Notes under the pieces: generated by a model | What the model was told of the DNA's origin: nothing | The model's input: the letters and a program-made list of their open reading frames with translations, nothing else | The model's database searches: none | Shown here: one piece after another, positions 1-11,315 of the stretch | How the letters are laid out: each line of letters starts with the position of its first letter | How positions within the stretch are numbered: the first letter of the stretch is position 1 | Assembly: GCF_905220415.1 (NCBI RefSeq) | Contig: NC_059539.1 | Location: forward strand, 3,844,001-3,908,000 | Length of the DNA: 64,000 bases | Reading direction: 5' to 3' | Source of the DNA: Colias croceus | Taxonomy: Eukaryota > Arthropoda > Insecta > Lepidoptera > Pieridae | Position numbers and translations under genes: made by a program

Positions 1-125
1 GTTCTGAATATGAACGTATGCGCTCCTCGCGAAGTTGAACGAGTGTGTAGTGTAGCACCGCGGACTTCAGTCAACTTCGGCCGAGTACTTCGCCGAGGAA
101 CTTCGCGAGTAGTGTGGAGGAGGCA
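1..125. mobile_element. Right half of a TIR MITE cut by the window edge
   Basis: This stretch is nearly identical to 47151-47275, the right half of a complete ~290-bp element at 46984-47275. It ends in the same terminal inverted repeat, 'cgcgagtagtgtggaggagg' followed by c. The matching left end lies outside the window. The open frame across it (61 codons) is only a read-through of the repeat. Confidence 0.8.
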
Positions 126-354
126 TAAGATAAAGCAATCCCAAATGCCACTGCTGGTCACCAGTGTATATCGATCGTTTATCGGTTTATCGTAGTACCT
201 ACGTCAAATTGACGTACAATGTCGTTTAATGTGTCACTGTCACAGCTGATTTTATATTTAATTATTATTACTTAGAAATATTAAATTTATACAGAATACA
301 GATTACTATCTGAAAACTAAATAACTACCATTTCTGGAATTCCCAATAATCTAC
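126..354 (+). other. Upstream region and probable 5' UTR of ITPA
   Basis: About 230 bases of AT-rich sequence separate the MITE end from the ITPA start codon. I see no clear TATA box. The MITE ends only ~230 bp from the start codon, so it may lie inside or next to the promoter. Confidence 0.4.
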
Positions 355-933
355 ATGAAAATGTCGCTTAAAGCCTTAACATTTGTTACGGGAAATATAA
401 AGAAATTGGAAGAGGTTAAGGTTATTTTAGGGAATAATTTCCCTCTTGAAGTAACAAATCATAAATTAGATCTACCAGAATTACAGGGTGAGATCAATGA
501 GGTTTCAATACAGAAGTGCCGAGAGGCAGCGAGACGTCTTAACAAGCCGGTGATAATCGAAGATACATGCTTATGTTTTAACGCTTTACAAGGGTTACCA
601 GGTCCATATATAAAGTGGTTTTTGGATAAATTGAAACCCGAAGGCTTACATCAACTGCTAGCAGGATGGGAAGATAAATCTGCAGAAGCAGTTTGTACAT
701 TTGCTTACTCTCCTGGTAATCCTGAAGATGAAGTTATTTTATTTCAAGGAATAACTACAGGCACAATTGTATCTCCTAGGGGAACAAGAGACTTTGGCTG
801 GGATTGTATATTTCAACCAGATGGCTATAATAAGACTTATGCTGAATTACCAAAGGAAGAGAAGAATAAAATCTCTCATAGATTCAAGGCATTAGATAAG
901 TTAAAATCTTATTTTGCTCAAAATAGTACATAG
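355..933 (+). CDS. ITPA: Inosine triphosphate pyrophosphatase (ITPase)
   Basis: A single uninterrupted 192-aa reading frame. It belongs to the HAM1/ITPA family, which hydrolyses ITP, dITP and XTP to the monophosphates plus pyrophosphate and so keeps deaminated purines out of the cytosolic nucleotide pool. Seen in the protein: the N-terminal phosphate-binding motif FVTGNIKKLEEV, the central VIIEDTCLCFNALQGLPGPY block, DFGWD near residue 142, and a C-terminal KNKISHRFKAL segment that contacts the base. Its length matches the animal family (about 190-195 aa). Translation could start at Met1 or Met3 (361); both precede the conserved core. An AATAAA signal lies at 946-951. The gene converges on the LRR gene, with only 45 bases between the stop codons. 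It has no introns, unlike every other gene in the window, so a retrocopy origin is possible, but the frame is intact. Confidence 0.95.
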   Translation: MKMSLKALTFVTGNIKKLEEVKVILGNNFPLEVTNHKLDLPELQGEINEVSIQKCREAARRLNKPVIIEDTCLCFNALQGLPGPYIKWFLDKLKPEGLHQLLAGWEDKSAEAVCTFAYSPGNPEDEVILFQGITTGTIVSPRGTRDFGWDCIFQPDGYNKTYAELPKEEKNKISHRFKALDKLKSYFAQNST

Positions 934-978
934 CTAATTTTTATAAATAAAAGACATTCAAACATTGTTTAATCTATA

Positions 979-3900
979 TTAAGGCAGCAATGTTAATGTA
1001 CAAAGTATAATGCTTAAAACAATATATGGTTTTGATATAACATTTTTTGATGTTCTTGATTTATGTATACCTGGTGCTATGTAAGGTTCTAAATTAGACT
1101 TATTATAGTTTTTAAAATACCATTCCTTGTCAGCCTCATGTAGTGATTTAATTTTAGTATTATCAAATTCTGAAAACCTAGTCTTTGCTTCTCTGTTTAT
1201 AACTGGAGAGTAGGTAGTGCGTAAATCATAATGTTCTGCATGGGGCATATTGACCTTAGTTATTGTTGCTGCTCTACTGTTATTCCATTTCAAATCATCA
1301 TCCTTTTGTAAGAGAACTGCAGATAAAGCTGTAGGCTGACTTTCAATATGCTTCTTCATTTGAGGCTTTGTTATTGAACCAGGAGTTGGAATGGGACTAC
1401 TAGTTGTATCCAGCCGTGTTGGTAGCAACATATCATTACTTGTATCTGTAGTTATAATTCCTTCCTTTTCTGTTACATGTGTTATTGTGAAGTTGGACTC
1501 CATCATATTGTATTTACTTAAATTGGTTGGATCACTGTTTTGCTCCTCTACATTCTTTGTTCTGTTATATGCTATATGGGTGCTATTATCATTATCTAAA
1601 TAAGCTTGTACCTCATGGACTTCACTTTTTGTTTTCTTATGTGTTGTGCTATTTTTAACAGTATTCACTGGTGGTTCTTTATCATATGCCATAAAACTTT
1701 TATTGACTGTTCCTACATTAGCATAACTTATTTTACCTCCATCGCTCACTACCATTTTCGTAGCATTTACATTAGTAGGATGTGGTATGGGTAAAAATCC
1801 ACCAGATGTAGGAGGGAGCATAGGTGTGAAACCCCCAGTTTCAAATTTCGGTTGTTCTGTTACAGGATACTTTTTGTAGGGCTCTGGACCTTTCTTATCA
1901 GACCAATCTATTTTTCTGCCTGTATTCAATAATTTTCCCATGTCTATAGAAGGTATAGGCAAACCAAAGAAGGTAAATCCACTCTTAGATGTTGATTCAG
2001 GGGGCTTTATGGTACTCGCCTTTTTATCAGTTACATTATTCATGGCAGCATATAAAGTTGGCGTATTCCCGAATTTCTTAATATTGTTTGTTTGATTGAT
2101 ATTATTGTAATCAATCAATGTTTCATTGTAAGGATAGTCCACATAGTCATCATAAAAATAATCTGATTCTTCTGGGGAAGGTTTATTGTTTATTTTATTT
2201 GCATGATACTTGTTTTCTATATGTGTAGCATAATCCTTTATTTTATCGAGGGAGGAAAACACCTGTGATGTTGCCAAATTTGGAAGCAATGCTTCATTTT
2301 CATGAGTCAAACATCTCTTTTCGTCGTTAACAATTGGAATATTTTTGCAGTCATTTCTATCGAAAGGCATCTGTTTCACGTATGTACCATCCGCACATCT
2401 CGGACCTATTGAAGATGACTCAGAGAGCCAAGCTTTGAACCATATTATCCCACAATTACAGATGATCGGATTGCCTAGAAAAGTTAAAAACATTGAAAAT
2501 TTTGTAAATATAATCTTATAAATAAAAAATCGTTACATTTTAACACTTACCATCAATATCAAAAATTGCAATATTATGTCTTAGCTTCATAAAATTATTT
2601 TCAAATACAGTCGTTAATTTATTATGTCGTATAGATAATACTTTCAATCTCGGCATAAAATCAAAAGGATGACCATGTATGGAGCAAATATGGTTGTTAT
2701 CTAGATTGAGTTCAACGAGCCATTCCATGTATTGAAATGATTCCTTTGTGACCATAGTTAATTTATTATAACTAAGATCTAAAACTTCTAGTGTTGTTAA
2801 TTGCTTGATGCCGGAATTTTCCAGGTTGGTCAGTTGATTATTACTTAGGTTTAAATACTGAACATAAGGCAAATTTTCAAACGCCCTCATAGAAATAAAT
2901 TGCAGTCGGTTCCCTTGCAGTTCCATTATCTTTAATCTATTAAGATTAGAAAAAACTCTGTCTGGTAAATCGATTATATGATTTCTGCTCAAATAAATCG
3001 ATATAAGATTCGGCAGATTTGTAATTGCAAGAGGATGTATCACCTCAATCTGATTATTATCTAAATCAATAATTTGTAAGTCCTTTAGATTTTTAAATGT
3101 ACCAGTGCGTAACTCAACTATCTTGTTGCTTGGCATTTTTATTTCTTTAAGAGTTTGTATATTATTAATGGAATTTCCGTCAAAGTGTTTCAAGTGGTTA
3201 TTGCTAATATCTATTACCTTTAAATTCGACAACATATTAAGGCTGCTGGGCAATTCATATAAGTTGTTTGAGGAAATGTTCAATATTTCCACGTCCACTG
3301 CCTGTTTTATTATACTAGGAGATATACTTTTTAAACGATTTTTACTAAAATCTATAGCTGATAGGGCTACATTATCTTTGATCGCGATAAAATCAAAATT
3401 TTCCATATTGTTTCCATGCAAGTTTACTTGCTTTAATTCAGTCAGCTTATCGAAACTTCGCGGATGTACCGACATTATTTGATTTTCACTTATATCTAAA
3501 AATTCTAGGTGCTGTAAATCGCTAAATGTCATAGCTTCAACCAGTTTCAAACCATTTCGTTTCATAAAAAGCCTTCGTAAATTGTGCAATGTCTTCATTC
3601 CACCATACGGTATCTTTTGAATACCGTTATTAGAAATATCCAATGTTCTCAGAGTTGGAAGATCTAAATCCGGAGAGGGAGGTGCGGGTAAATTTGTTAT
3701 TTGGTTTTTCTGCAAATACAGTTGCTCCAAGCCACGAGGAAGACCCGGTAGGAATTCGACTAATCTGTTGGAACTTGCGTCAATCTCATATAAATTTACC
3801 AGATTTCTAAAAGTAGCTGGATGCACAGAGATAAGCGCATTACCAGAGATATTAATATGTTCTAACAGAGGAGCCTCCATGAATGTTATTGGGTCAATTA

Positions 3901-5383
3901 TGGCTATTTGGTTATCGCTTAAATTTATTCTTCGTAAAGCTGGTAAATTATAAAATAGTTTCGGCTGAAGGCGTTGAAAATAATTCTTAGACAGATCTAA
4001 TCCTTTTAAGGTAGGAAGATTCCAGAATGGTCCTTCGCTAATATCACTCAGTGAATTATTACTCAAATGCAATTCTCTTAATGCAGGCATAGCTACGATG
4101 GCATCGGTTTCTATAAAATTGATATTATTTTTATTCAAATGCAGGCGTTCTAAACTCGGATGTCCGCGAAGTGCACCCCTCGGAATATCCTGAAGGAAGT
4201 TTTCACTCAAATCCAAAAACTTCAGTCGTGGTAGAGCATCAAGTAATGATCGAAATTCTGATATATGCCTTATTTTGTTTCCAATAAGAGTTAATTCTTC
4301 TACTCCACTTCCAGATGGTTGTAGAAAAGATTCAGGATGAATTCTGATTATTTCATTGTAGTTTAAATCCACTATTCTCAATTTAGGAACACGGTGAAAG
4401 GCTCCATGGTGTATGATATTTATATTATTGTGGGATAATAATAAGATTTCCAACATGGGTTGATCAACGAAGGCACCCTCACTTAATTTAGTAATATAGT
4501 TGTAGCTTAAGTTTAACACAGAAAGCATTGGCAAGTCTCTTGTTGCTCTACCAACCATAGTAGCGTCAGAAATAAAATTATTACTAAAAGATAATTCATT
4601 CAATACCGGCAATAGCGAAAGAGCTCGCATGTGTATATTTGTAATACCACAATTTTTAATTTCAAGCTTCGTGAGTTTGGGTAAATCATAAAAGGCATTT
4701 TCTTTAAGACTGTTCAGATTAGAGCTCCCTTCAATGAAAAGTTTATCCAAACTAGGTAATTTTTCAAATGTATGTTCTTTAATACTGCTTAAACTTTCTG
4801 ACTGAATATTAATATATCGCAATCTGTCCAAATTTATCAAAGTGGATATTCTTTTAAGACTTTGCGATTGAATGGTGATAGCTTGTAAATTTTTAAGCTT
4901 TGTTAAACTTTCCGCTGGTAGGCTCTTTAAATCATTTTCTACGATAAATATCTCAACTATATTATTTTCCTGTGTTTCAAGCCACGCTGCCGAAACTCTC
5001 TCTATCCCATTATGTCTCAACATTAATCTAGCAATATTTACATTTTGAAACACTTTTCCAGGTAGTGAAGGAAGGTAGTTATTTTCTACTATCAACTCGT
5101 CTATTGGTTTTTTTATTATTTGACCCACTTTCTGAATACCCTTCATCACTTGTATTAAGTCGCTGTGCGTGCACCTGAAATCAGATAAAATTTATAAGGA
5201 GTGTAATATAAATTAATTTATTATAAATATCACATCTATTAAGTACCATATTTGAAGATCTTCGTTTCTACTTGTACAAATACATGGTAGGATGCTGTCT
5301 GGCGCAGGACATAATGTCCCCAGACTAATTGAAGATTGTGATATCAAGAGAGTAAACCACAATAATATTCTTTTAGAATCCAT
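979..5383 (-). CDS. atk: Artichoke/chaoptin-type LRR surface protein
   Basis: Three exons join in frame: 5383-5247, 5174-2551 and 2474-979 (4257 nt, 1418 aa), all with GT-AG introns. Exon 1 starts MDSKRILLWFTLLIS, a signal peptide, then a cysteine-rich cap (CPAPDSILPCIC, with a later WC). Residues ~60-915 are continuous LxxLxLxxNxI leucine-rich repeats, roughly 35 by length. A C-terminal LRR cap follows (NPIICNCG...W, ~922-965), then a ~430-residue Ser/Thr/Asn-rich stalk and a hydrophobic tail (YIVLSIILCTLTLLP) resembling a GPI-anchor signal. The order of repeats resembles Drosophila artichoke, an extracellular LRR protein needed for ciliated sense organs; chaoptin is the nearest alternative. 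That assignment rests on recalled family resemblance, not a search. The predicted role is extracellular adhesion or matrix. Its 3' UTR probably overlaps that of ITPA. Confidence 0.85.
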
Positions 5384-6817
5384 TCCTTAACTTTTAGGCT
5401 TGTCATTGTATCATAGTCTTGATTTCTGGAAGGTTTACCTGAAATAGAATTACGATTTAATACCTACATTACCTACTCTCATTTACTATCGGCAACCTCT
5501 TCCAATTTATAAGTTAATACCAATCCATTTGAATAAATTCATACAGTCAAAGATAATTATTTCGCAAGATAACGAATATCTTTGCTGCGTTCTGCAAATA
5601 CCAAAAATTAAGTACCTAAGTGTACCTTCCTAGCCAAAATAAAATAACGGATTTATGTTTAAATGTTATCCGGTTGCGTCAAGGCCGGTGCCGATTAAAA
5701 CAATAAAATCGGGAAACAATAGCCCGGTGGATCAACGTGATTGTTGGGTTACACTTTCACTATTGTTCTTATTTAGTAGTTTAGGTGTTGGTTCGGTACG
5801 TTATCATTAAATGTTACACAATAAATACATACTTCCAATGGGAAGACTAACAAAGATACTCCAGCTACTAAAATTGATCGATTAGTCTAGCTTGGCACGA
5901 TCAAGATTCGGACTGCTAGAGTTCATGGATTCATGGACTGTCGTTTTTCACAAGGAATTAAAAAAAATATTGAAAAATGAGAGTAATTATTGTTTTCTCT
6001 CGTTGAATTAAATTAATTGCAAACACTGCTACACAAAAACTACAATCATAAATCTAAGTGTAGGTAGCTAGTGTATTTTATTTTTATAGTTTGCGCAGAA
6101 CTACTAATGCCTGCTCGATTCTGTGTAAAATTAAAAAGAGCACTAGAAACCGCATATACGCATCACAAACAATTTGATTGGTCTAGACCTTTTCTTATTT
6201 GTTCTTACTATCCACGTACCGTAATGTGTCACATAATCTATATATAACGTAACCCATATGCAGTCATTGAGACGAAAGATCATAGTGGTACAGTTACGCA
6301 GTTATCTCAAACTAACTGTCATCAGTGGCGACTGCATCCGTGAATACGATAAACATTTGATTATAGTCTTCTTTATGTATAGAGATTAATAATAGTACTA
6401 TAAACTTGGCTTTAGAAAGCGCCATAGATACATAATGCGTTGTAAGTAATTATACGCACTTTTAATGTGTTTGTTCTGGTGAAATCTTATAAGATATTAA
6501 ATAAAAGGTTGAATATAATAAGCATTAACTATAACCAAAATAAAAATTATGCATCATGCATTTGGCTACACACCTACACGTAAATTCCAGTTTATCTCTT
6601 CTACAGATGTACTTCCCTATGCCTTACTACCGTTACGTCAAGTTTAAATTTTAAAAATTCTAATAGTAATACAGGAACTACGATTCATATTTATTATTAT
6701 ATTAGCTTACACCTCCAATTATTATGCTGGTAGGTAGGTAGGCTAACTGACTAAATTTAAAAACAACCTAATAACTTGCTAATAACCTATACTCTAAGCC
6801 TATAACTATATTAATAA
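5384..6817. other. Intergenic, upstream of the LRR gene; nothing firm
   Basis: AT-rich sequence with no supported gene. It should hold the LRR gene promoter. A lone TATATAA stretch near 6240 followed by initiator-like sequence is not linked to any open frame. Confidence 0.3.
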
Positions 6818-7180
6818 ACTAGCTTCCGCCCGCGACTCCGTCCGCGCGGATGTCGGTCTTCGCGTGGATGGTTTATTTATCCATTTTGAGTACCTACCTC
6901 TGACAATAACATCTTATAAATATCTATTGGACCCAATTCCCAAATACGGCTAGGCCTATAATAATACGCAACGTGTGTTCGCGGTTCTACGGAACAACGT
7001 CTATGGATAAAACTGAAAAATTATGATTATTTTTTTTCTACGTATTTTTCCAGGATAAAAAGTATCCTATTTTACGCCCAGGATAATAAGGTATAATTAT
7101 ACCAAGTTTCATCGAAATCGAACCGCTAGTTTTCACGTGATGCCTTCACATACAGACAGACAGACAGACAGACAGACAAA
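6818..7180. repeat. RTE-like retroposon remnant with (CAGA)n tail
   Basis: It begins with 'actagcttccgcccgcg', runs through the 'ccaagtttcatcgaaatcga' type motif and ends in a CAGA microsatellite (about 7152-7178). This order is the usual 3' end of the short RTE-like repeats scattered through lepidopteran genomes. Other members in this window are at 17175, 33443, 40868 and 56650. Confidence 0.6.
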
Positions 7181-7457
7181 AATTTTTTTAATCACATATT
7201 TGGGTTTGGTATCGATCCAGTAACACCCCCTGCTACTTATTTTTTCAATATTTTCAATGTACAGAATTGACCCTTCTACAGATTTATTATATGTATAGAT
7301 ATTAAGCACAGATTAGCCACCACAAGCACAGATTAGCAAATAGTTACCTACTAGGTACATACTTAGATGAAAAAAGATGAGAGGCAAAAACGATTTCTTA
7401 CAATTTAGACTATAATATCCATTCAAGCATATGAGTTATGTGTAACATTTATTTGTA

Positions 7458-7800
7458 ACTAGCGGTCCGCCCCGGCTTCGCCCGTGGTACATGTTTACGT
7501 TTTCTCTACATAAGATCCATCCTCGTACTTCAAGAAATATAATCAAAAAAGATTTATCGAAATCGGTTCAGCCGTTCTCGAGTTATGCGCTTACCAACAC
7601 ATATTGCCATTCATTTTTATATTATACTAGCGGTCCGCCCCGGCTTCGCCCGTGGTACATGTTTACGTTTTCTCTACATAAGAACCATCCTCGTACTTCA
7701 AGGAATATAATAAAAAAAGAATTATCGAAATCGGTTCAGCCGTTCTCGAGTTATGGAATTACAACGAAAAGTGGCATTGATTTTTATATATTAGAAGATA
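7458..7800. repeat. Two direct copies of a 'gcccgtggtac' interspersed repeat
   Basis: Copy one runs 7458-7590 and copy two 7625-7800. Both share 'ctagcggtccgccccggctt', 'cgcccgtggtacatgtttac' and end at 'cagccgttctcgagttat'. They are about 167 bp apart in the same orientation, so one is a tandem duplication or they are two independent insertions. The open frame across both is repeat read-through. The same family sits in both arms of the foldback element at 35443-37574. Confidence 0.7.
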
Positions 7801-9547
7801 AGATTATAAATTTGGGAAATATGTTCTTATAGTTAAAAACACCATATTTCCTCCTTTCAGGACTGCCTGCGTCATGCATTAACATACTCGAAATCCTACA
7901 TTAAACTGATGTAATATTAATAATAATAGGCACAAATAATTACAATATTAGGTAAAGCAATACAAAACTACTGAAACTATCGCCGGGCAAACAAATTATT
8001 ACGTGATTGCAGTAACCATAAGACCAAGAAATAACATTGCAAACAATTTGTACGTATATCAATTACCATATAAACTTACTCACGTAAATCACTTTTACTT
8101 TTATTTCATTCACTTCCAATTTTCTGTAAATTTATTAGGGCTTATATATGTATCACCGATCAGTGATAATTACGCAGAGCTGTCAAATTGTATCGAAGGA
8201 TTGTAATAGAGCACTAAAAAATGCCACCCTTGTTAAAGCTATGATAGACAAATACCGACTGGGATGTTGGATGTATTTCGCATGCAAACACCAGACTTTC
8301 GGTTCATGGCTCGATGCGCACCAAGTAACTTATCTTTCACCATTGTGGCGCGTGCCACCAGCGCCAAACGTAGCCCCAACTAAGTATGGATATAGATGTG
8401 TAAATTGGTATAAAACTAAAACTGTACATAGATATCTGTTTTTTATCATTTTTATAAATTTATAAAACAAAAATATTCAGTATCTATAAATTCAGGAGCA
8501 CAGGCTACTAAGGATTTAATCGTCAGTTCATTAAGTGCTACTGCTGCCTAAGTGCAAGGTGGCGGATCATCGCACTTTTTTTCCAGTGCCCTGAGCATTT
8601 CCTGTGTTTTCCAGGAATAAAATAAATCCACATCACCTGTTTCAGCATACGGAGATATATGAAACATAACACAATTAACATCGTGTCTATTCGGTCACTA
8701 ATCTTTGTGTAATGTTACAAAATAAAGATTGCACACTCGTTTATCTAGATTAAATCCTTTGATTTTGTAATAAGGAAGGGTCGCACAATGAAATTGACAT
8801 GTGTTATTTCACATAATTACTGTGTTCATAAAATTACGATGTTAACTTTTCAATGGAGAAATATTTTATGTGTATTATTTGATAATTAGGTACAATGTGA
8901 TAATTATAAATTACACTAGGCGCCCGCGCCCTAGCGCATTTTATAGCAAGGCAGAGCCTTTTTCTGAACAAGAACACAAAGAGCAAGGATTGATGTATCT
9001 GAATCTGAAAGCAGGCTTTACTGTTTTGTTTCCAACAAAGCACTCTCTCTGTTTTAATACCTACATTTAAAATTGAATAATGGGGAAACAAAATATAAAG
9101 AGAACTACGGATAAACAACAAATACAAGGAAAGAAACAATGTAGAGCGTAGGTATATCCCAGAGTGAGTAAGCAGGTTCCTATCCACTTGAATGTAGGCG
9201 ATGGCATTCCCAATATAATTTTCTTCTTGTATAATTTAGTATCAATTTTTATATTACTATAATAATTAGTTCACGACAGTCGTTAAAAAATAAACTCAAA
9301 CGTAATAAATGGGCATTTATTTCTTTCCCCACTAATTTTGAGGGTAAAATTGCAGTAATAGGTAAGTTACTCCAATTTTACCCCAGGTAAGTACCTATTA
9401 TTTTTCCACTATTAGAAAATAAAAAATAATTAATTTGTACTCGTTTTTCGCGAATACGTTTCGCAAAGAATTAAATGGGCAATTTATTATTAGTCAAAAA
9501 ACCGGTTGGTAGAGCGTTGTTCGCTGTTGATATTCGTGTTTGTAAGG
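7801..9547. other. Intergenic; no supported gene
   Basis: AT-rich sequence. Open frames of 67-117 codons occur at 8003-8465 and 8834-9187. None shows a recognisable domain, a splice partner or family resemblance, so none is annotated. Confidence 0.4.
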
Positions 9548-10508
9548 TAGGGGAGAGCGGGGATGAAAGTCACATTTTTAACTTTTTTTATGTAACTTCC
9601 AAAATACGTTGTTTAGGAATGATATTTGTATACCAAACGATAGTGTAATTATTCTGTTACAAAATAAATAAACGTATTTTTGTATTATATTATCAGTTGT
9701 AGAAATATTTTGTATTTTCACCCTAAAGAAAAATGTGACTTATAACCCCGGGTCAGGGATGGTTGTCACAATGCCTAGGGTAGGTAGTCACATACTAAAT
9801 AACAGGCACTTTATAAATAGAAAGTCACTTTTTGGTCTTATAATTTTACGGAATAGTTTTTAATTAAGAACTCTTAACCAAATGAAACCGTAGACAGTCT
9901 TTATTTCAGTCTGAATATTAAGAATCACAATTTTAGCAAATAATAATAAACGTGAGTCAATATAGAGTCATCAAGGATATATGGACTTCCAGCAGGTTTG
10001 TTAGGGTGATTTTCCGGTGTTGATTGAAAATTAACGACTGAAACAACCTCAAAACGCAAATAAAGTCAGCTCGCATACAGTGAGCTGGTTGACATGTGAC
10101 AACCAGCCCCCGAAAATTTGTGACAACGAGCCCCATAACACGTTTTAGAAAAAAAACATTGAAAATAAATTCTGGTCAATGAATATCTAAAAAACTGTAC
10201 TACGATATTATAAAACACATTTCATCATCATCAAATGAACTGAAAGATTATTACTGTGAAACAAGAACGTATAATTACGAGGTTCGACACAGCAGCACAA
10301 AAATTTACTTTTGCTGTGCGAAAACAATAAACTCGTGTGAGGCCCTCACGGACCACGGTAGATCGGAGCGGTCTGACGCGAAGTGGGGACAGCGTTGTCA
10401 CTGTATCGCTCTTGCCACGCTGTTCAACAGACTTATTCGATAGTTCAGTTTTGTGTTAAGACCCCTGTGACAACCAACCCGTGAGACAACCAAACCCGGT
10501 CTCCCCTA
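9548..10508. mobile_element. Non-autonomous DNA transposon with GGGGAGA termini
   Basis: The left end reads GGGGAGAGCGGGG after a TA; the right end reads, on the other strand, GGGGAGACCGGG after a TA. That gives an inverted terminal repeat flanked by a likely TA target duplication. The motif GTGACAACCA and variants recur near 10100, 10130, 10470 and 10490, with related GTCACA motifs near the left end. Repeated subterminal motifs are typical transposase-binding arrays. No transposase frame survives in the ~960 bp. Confidence 0.65.
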
Positions 10509-11315
10509 GATCGCGGAAACTTTACCGATTAAAACATGTTTTGAAAATCTAAAGATTTTCCTCATTCCAATTATTATTGATTATGCTTCTTATTGAGATT
10601 TTGAAAAAGATATAGCGAAACGGAGAAAAGTTTACTTTCATTATAACTACCCATTAGGTACCCAAATTCAGAAGTCTCTGTACTATGTATTAAAATAGGT
10701 CTGTGAAAGTAAAAGCCACTTGATTAGAAAGTGTAAAGTGGTTCGTACCTTCTGGACTCGTACATAGGTTCCTACTATAAATTATAATATAATAATGCTC
10801 TCCTAAGTCCTAACGCTTATCCTTAAAAAATTATATGAAAAATTAATACAAAATCTTTTGTTCTTACTCTGTTAACATCCAGACTATATAGTGTACTGTA
10901 AAATGTATTCGGCAAATATATTTTGAATGTCAATAGAATTTAATTAGCATATGCGAACAGGTTTTTTTCATAGATAACCTTGTTGTTAACTTCAAACATC
11001 ACTCGACTCGAAACACCTTAATGTCAACCTCTCAAAATTCTTATACGTAGAATTAGACACACCCACCTCGGCGTCGAATGAAATTGATTAACCACGAACG
11101 GCTGTACTCTGATAAGGATTGAAATAAAGTTCATTTTCCTGTAAATTTTACATATTCTAACGTTGAGGCTTGTGAAAATGACGCGACCTGGTATAACCAG
11201 TTCCATTTGAGACTCTAAATCATATAAACCATTATTGCTTTAGTATGCTATGATCGTTTGTGGAAAGCGCATCTAAAATTGCTACTAATTATTTATTATA
11301 TTTTTTAAATAAGCC
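10509..11315. other. Upstream region of the threonine dehydrogenase gene
   Basis: AT-rich sequence holding the presumed promoter and 5' UTR of the gene starting at 11316. No TATA box or coding frame stands out. Confidence 0.3.

Noticed and set aside
6239..6300. TATATAA followed by initiator-like sequence, possible promoter
   Set aside because: No gene or transcript-like structure follows, and TATATAA is frequent by chance in such AT-rich DNA.
7152..7178. Possible CRISPR-like short repeats
   Set aside because: This is a (CAGA)n microsatellite without spacers; the genome is eukaryotic and no array exists in the window.
7491..7832. 113-codon open frame, plus strand
   Set aside because: It reads straight through two copies of an interspersed repeat; the protein is the same repeat translated twice.
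8148..8465. 105-codon frame with Cys and Trp residues
   Set aside because: No recognisable domain, no splice partner and no resemblance to known families; left unannotated.
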